DNA of 23,908 nt from Desulfobulbaceae bacterium (GTDB taxonomy: Bacteria > Desulfobacterota > Desulfobulbia > Desulfobulbales > Desulfobulbaceae). The stretch is from NCBI GenBank assembly GCA_030633145.1, contig DAOVTM010000004.1, positions 1-23,908 of the forward strand, given 5' to 3'. The position numbers and the translations under genes were made by a program. The stretch's first letter is position 1. Every line of letters starts with the position of its first letter. Shown here piece after piece: positions 22,904 through 23,908 of this stretch. The notes under the pieces are model-generated. The model did not search any database, had not been told where the DNA came from, and saw nothing but the letters and a program-made list of their open reading frames with translations.

Positions 22904-23209
22904 ATGGCTAAAAAAACTGAAGAGAAGAAAAATGTTACCCGTAAAGAGCTTGCCCTGGCTGTCAATGAAAAGCTTGGCCTGTCCCAGCGAGAGGCGGCTG
23001 ATATAGTAGATGGAATCTTTGCCACCATGAAGGGTACCCTGGTCAGCGGTGAATCGTTGAAACTTGTTCAGTTCGGTACCCTGACGGTTCGAGATAAGGC
23101 TCCCAGGCGTGGACGCAACCCCCGTACTGGTGAATCGATGATGATTACCAAGCGTAAGATGGTGAGTTTCCGTCCCTCCAAGCGAGTTCGGGAGTTGCTG
23201 AACCAGTGA
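22904..23209 (+). CDS. ihfA: Integration host factor alpha subunit
   Basis: A 101-residue DNA-bending protein of the HU/IHF family. Typical features are VTRKELALAVNEKLGLSQREA at the dimer face, the core FGTLTVRDKAPRRGRNPRTGE with the RNP tip that intercalates into DNA, and SFRPSKRVRELLN at the end. Its place right after pheT is typical of ihfA. The start is 3 nt after the pheT stop, with GGAGG inside the pheT end. IHF commonly bends DNA between enhancer and sigma-54 promoter, which is relevant to the peptide operon in this window. Confidence 0.94.
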   Translation: MAKKTEEKKNVTRKELALAVNEKLGLSQREAADIVDGIFATMKGTLVSGESLKLVQFGTLTVRDKAPRRGRNPRTGESMMITKRKMVSFRPSKRVRELLNQ

Positions 23210-23303
23210 GCGGAGTAGATTTCAGCGCGTAAGGGAACAGTCGGTTCCACAAGGAGAATTTGAGCCACCAGCAATAAATCCTGATGAACAATACGCGGTC
23301 AGA

Positions 23304-23699
23304 GTGAAAAACAGCCAAACCAGAACTAACGAAATACCGGACAGAGTTTACTTCCGTATAGGAGAGGTCAGCTCCATTGTTGGCGTTGATCCTCATGTTC
23401 TGCGTTACTGGGAGACCGAGTTCAAGATCCTCAAACCTCGGCGCGCACCGTCAAAGCAGCGCTTGTATCGTAAAAAAGATGTTCTCAACCTGTTGCGGAT
23501 ACGCACCCTGCTCCATGATGAAGGCTATACTATTGCCGGGGCAAGACGCTTGCTCAAGGAGAGCGGGGAGAAAACCAACTTACCCACTCAGGAAAAACCG
23601 AAATCGGCTGATGTGAATACTAATAAAGAAATTCAGGGACTCAAGGCGGTTAAACAGGAGCTGCAGGAAATAGTTGACAGTTATTTTTCGCCACTATAA
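23304..23699 (+). CDS. MerR-family helix-turn-helix regulator
   Basis: A 131-residue protein with an N-terminal MerR-type winged helix: YFRIGEVSSIVGVDPHVLRYWETEF, then RLYRKKDVLNLLRIRTLLHDEGYTIAGARRLL. A short, lysine-rich linker and a C-terminal helix follow; there is no recognisable effector domain or metal-binding cysteine set. The GTG start at 23304 fits family length but has no clear ribosome site. The frame stays open upstream to the end of ihfA without ATG, GTG or TTG, so a rarer start further up is possible. A MerR-like gene after ihfA is common in proteobacteria; its target is generally unknown. Confidence 0.88.
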   Translation: MKNSQTRTNEIPDRVYFRIGEVSSIVGVDPHVLRYWETEFKILKPRRAPSKQRLYRKKDVLNLLRIRTLLHDEGYTIAGARRLLKESGEKTNLPTQEKPKSADVNTNKEIQGLKAVKQELQEIVDSYFSPL

Positions 23700-23773
23700 T
23701 CCTTTCCTGGAGTTGAGTCATCGGGCAAAGAATAATTAATTATTTAGAAAGAATCATAAAAGTAAAGAAGCTG

Positions 23774-23803
23774 TTGACAGTGTCGTCCCTATGATGCTAA
23801 AAG
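23774..23803 (+). promoter_or_regulatory. Probable promoter of tRNA-Pro
   Basis: A perfect -35 TTGACA (23774-23779) is followed after 18 bp by TAAAAG (23798-23803), with TG one base before it as in extended -10 promoters. It lies about 25 nt before the tRNA. The -10 match is only fair. Confidence 0.5.
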
Positions 23804-23827
23804 TGTTAAACACTTCTTCAAAAATAT

Positions 23828-23904
23828 CGGAACGTGGCGCAGTCTGGTAGCGCACTTGACTGGGGGTCAAGTGGTCGGAGGTTCAAATCCTCTCGTTCCG
23901 ACCA
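23828..23904 (+). tRNA. tRNA-Pro (GGG)
   Basis: A 77-nt cloverleaf. Acceptor arm CGGAACG pairs with CGTTCCG; D arm GCGC/GCGC; anticodon stem CTTGA/TCAAG with loop CTGGGGG, anticodon GGG; T arm GGAGG/CCTCT-type with TTCAAAT loop. The CCA end is encoded. The window ends 4 nt later. Confidence 0.96.
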
Positions 23905-23908
23905 GTAA

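Noticed and set aside
23731..23744. Perfect palindrome AATAATTAATTATT after the merR gene
   Set aside because: An all-A/T palindrome of this length in AT-rich spacer DNA is weak evidence for a terminator or operator; no T-run after a GC stem.

Overview
The window reads as part of a chromosome of an anaerobic, respiring Desulfobacterota bacterium, probably a Desulfobulbales relative. This rests on three things: two periplasmic four-cluster ferredoxin + NrfD membrane modules, heavy use of sigma-54 and two-component signalling, and a housekeeping block thrS-infC-rpmI-rplT-pheS-pheT-ihfA-merR in the order common in proteobacteria. The taxonomic call is inference; no marker was compared with a database.

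Layout. 1-2368 (minus strand): an NrfD-family quinone-interacting membrane protein followed by a Tat-exported 16-cysteine ferredoxin whose frame is broken by one TGA codon; two directly oriented palindromic repeats bracket this pair. 2741-9255 (minus): ftsH, then a sensor protein that ends right after a histidine-less dimerisation domain, then a 1224-residue hybrid histidine kinase. 9425-10121 (minus): three tandem genes for related 67-72-residue single-helix membrane peptides, closed by a strong terminator and preceded by a well-matched sigma-54 promoter. 10284-10382: an array of TGTTGC-type sites that looks like an enhancer. 10385-13311 (minus): an NtrC-type sigma-54 activator and its soluble kinase, overlapping by 4 nt. 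13483-15546 (minus): a second, intact ferredoxin + NrfD pair with its own terminator and a similar TTGCAACA cluster upstream. From 15984 (plus): tRNA-Val, a terminator-like hairpin, the thrS-to-merR block, and tRNA-Pro.

How the parts may work together. The kinase/activator pair sits between the two loci that carry TGTTGC/TTGCAACA clusters: the peptide operon and the intact ferredoxin-NrfD operon. The simplest reading is one small regulon in which a redox or respiratory cue, sensed by the soluble PAS kinase, switches on an electron-transfer module together with three membrane peptides. The peptides share G-x-W-x3-C-x2-S-x2-I-x2-G and I do not recognise their family. They are the best candidate for something undescribed. 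The neighbouring ftsH / kinase-like sensor / hybrid-kinase cluster may be a second membrane-stress signalling unit. The plus-strand half is ordinary translation machinery; its notable points are an AUU start codon in infC and a terminator-like hairpin just before thrS.
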